Origin: Sphingobacterium pedocola
GTDB lineage: Bacteria; Bacteroidota; Bacteroidia; Sphingobacteriales; Sphingobacteriaceae
Assembly (NCBI RefSeq): GCF_015209965.1
Contig: NZ_MU158689.1
Location: forward strand, 965,629 to 1,029,628
Direction: 5' to 3'
Length of the DNA stretch: 64,000 nt
The translations under genes and the position numbers were made by a program. How positions within the stretch are numbered: position 1 is the stretch's first letter; each line of letters opens with the position of its first letter. Below the pieces are notes generated by a model. It had not been told where the DNA came from and did not search any database. It was given only the letters and a program-made list of their open reading frames with translations. Positions 63,225 through 64,000 of this stretch are shown one piece after another.

Positions 63225-63269
63225 AAAAAAGAGGAGGCATGAAATAAAATTTCATGCCTCCTCTTTTTT
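63225..63269. terminator. Long terminator of the TPR gene
   Basis: A perfect 21-base-pair stem, centred on GAGGAGGCATGAAAT and its complement with a 3-base loop, is flanked by A and T runs. It lies 15 bases past the end of the leftward TPR gene and works in both directions. Confidence 0.92.
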
Positions 63270-63283
63270 ATATATTTTACGCT

Positions 63284-64000
63284 TTAGTTTAAAGCATCTA
63301 ATTTGTCTTGAATGGCCTTGCCTTTGACTTCATCTTGTGTGAAGTCATAAAGACCTTTAAGCCCTCTTAACGCACTTTCACTTTTTGGATCAACTTCAAT
63401 TACCTTAGTAAAGTATCCTTCAGCCGGTTTAATCTTCTCTTTGAGTGCATTTACTTTTTCGTTGTATTGATTGTTGTTTAACGTTTTATCGTCGTTAGTG
63501 AGTTGTAATTCTTCACGAACGGAGTTCATTAATACAACACCTGCATTGAGATTTGCATCGGCATAATTTGGATCAATTTCAATCGCCTTTTTATATGCAT
63601 CCAGCGCTTTTTGAGAATCATTAGCCGCCGAATATGCAATACCCAAATAGTAATACAAGCTTTTGTTTCCCGGATCTTTAGTTAATTGATTTTCGATTTC
63701 GGAAATAATCTTAGATTCGTTTCCCACAATGAGGTTTAATTCAATATTTTGAATTACAGCGTCATTGTCGTTTGGATAAGTTTGTGCTGCTTGAGCTGCA
63801 TACTCTATCGCAGAAGTAGTATCTCCCAACGACAGGTATAACTTAGGTAGATCGACTACGACCAATTTATGTGATGAAAAATCCTTTCTATCTAATAATT
63901 GCTTATATTTTTCGATTCCATTCTTATAATCTTGATTTTGTATAGCTGCTAGGCCCGAATAATAAGTCAATGTCGTATCTCCAGGTAAATAAGTCAATGC
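63284..64000 (-). CDS. Tetratricopeptide repeat protein (N-terminus beyond the window)
   Basis: The frame is open to the right edge, so the start is outside; 238 residues are visible. At least five TPR units are seen, such as GLAAIQNQDYKNGIEKYKQL, YYYLGIAYSAANDSQKALDA and PNYADANLNAGVVLMN. The repeats mediate protein interactions; in Bacteroidota many such proteins are secreted or periplasmic, but the signal region is not in view. Function unknown. Confidence 0.9.
   Translation of the reverse strand, partial: ALTYLPGDTTLTYYSGLAAIQNQDYKNGIEKYKQLLDRKDFSSHKLVVVDLPKLYLSLGDTTSAIEYAAQAAQTYPNDNDAVIQNIELNLIVGNESKIISEIENQLTKDPGNKSLYYYLGIAYSAANDSQKALDAYKKAIEIDPNYADANLNAGVVLMNSVREELQLTNDDKTLNNNQYNEKVNALKEKIKPAEGYFTKVIEVDPKSESALRGLKGLYDFTQDEVKGKAIQDKLDALN

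Larger units (their letters stand above)
62961..63283. other. 323-base gap after the xylose operon
   Basis: It contains the xylose operon terminator, the long hairpin behind the leftward TPR gene, and between them AT-rich sequence in which I see no gene or further motif. Confidence 0.6.

Overview
This window reads as chromosomal DNA of a Bacteroidota bacterium, most likely of the family Sphingobacteriaceae (Sphingobacterium, Pedobacter, Olivibacter or a relative). The grounds are AT-rich genes with few Shine-Dalgarno sites, many promoters of the Bacteroidota type (TTG or TTTG, 19-20 bases, then TANNTTTG), a 63-residue S21, and families typical of the phylum such as the DUF3822 protein, paired POT transporters, NHS-type sugar permeases and RRDFIK-type Tat signals. 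The genus cannot be fixed from the sequence alone. No phage, insertion sequence, CRISPR array or plasmid function was seen; gene order looks like ordinary core and metabolic chromosome.

Layout. 1-3.4 kb: an HxlR regulator facing an NmrA-type reductase across a palindromic operator, tRNA-Met, a HAD phosphatase, rpsU, tRNA-Ser and a curious repeat zone built from copies of the tRNA-Ser 3' end. 4-9.4 kb: a LytS/LytTR two-component pair, a Kef-type antiporter and an AraJ-like efflux pump whose leader is tandemly duplicated. 9.8-22.7 kb: DUF2891 lipoprotein, htpG, tRNA-His, YqgE, pdxH followed by an isolated nuoC-nuoD pair, a PDZ aspartyl protease, grpE-dnaJ, and ftsE with a LuxC-type acyl-CoA reductase facing a ferredoxin. 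22.8-35.2 kb: dicarboxylate symporter, PBP4-type carboxypeptidase, UMF1 transporter, LutA-like protein, a Tat-exported TIM-barrel protein, two tandem POT peptide transporters, a polyprenol-phosphate mannosyltransferase homologue and ruvB. 35-47.5 kb: DPP-IV-type peptidase, RecD-like helicase, DUF3822-rsmD-coaD, DbpA-like helicase, an OmpA lipoprotein and two further lipoproteins, and an AEC transporter.

47.6-57.1 kb is a run of eight co-directional genes for periplasmic sugar oxidation: a formylglycine-enzyme-like protein, two Tat-exported Gfo/Idh/MocA proteins, ApbE, a TIM-barrel isomerase/epimerase, an NHS permease, a GMC oxidoreductase and its gluconate-2-dehydrogenase-subunit-3 partner. 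I infer a glycoside or sugar-alcohol oxidation pathway; the substrate is not evident. 57.3-63 kb is a complete D-xylose module: a LacI-type regulator facing xylB-xylA and a sodium/sugar symporter, with a clear promoter and overlapping operator. The right edge cuts a TPR protein.

The most unusual signal is a 30-base block conserved almost perfectly between two unrelated intergenic spots (16861 and 43958). Each copy runs straight into a different terminator-like hairpin, and the first has a well-formed promoter just upstream. It looks like a small-RNA family. Second are paired ACTGNCA boxes before htpG and grpE, which suggest a heat-shock regulon element.
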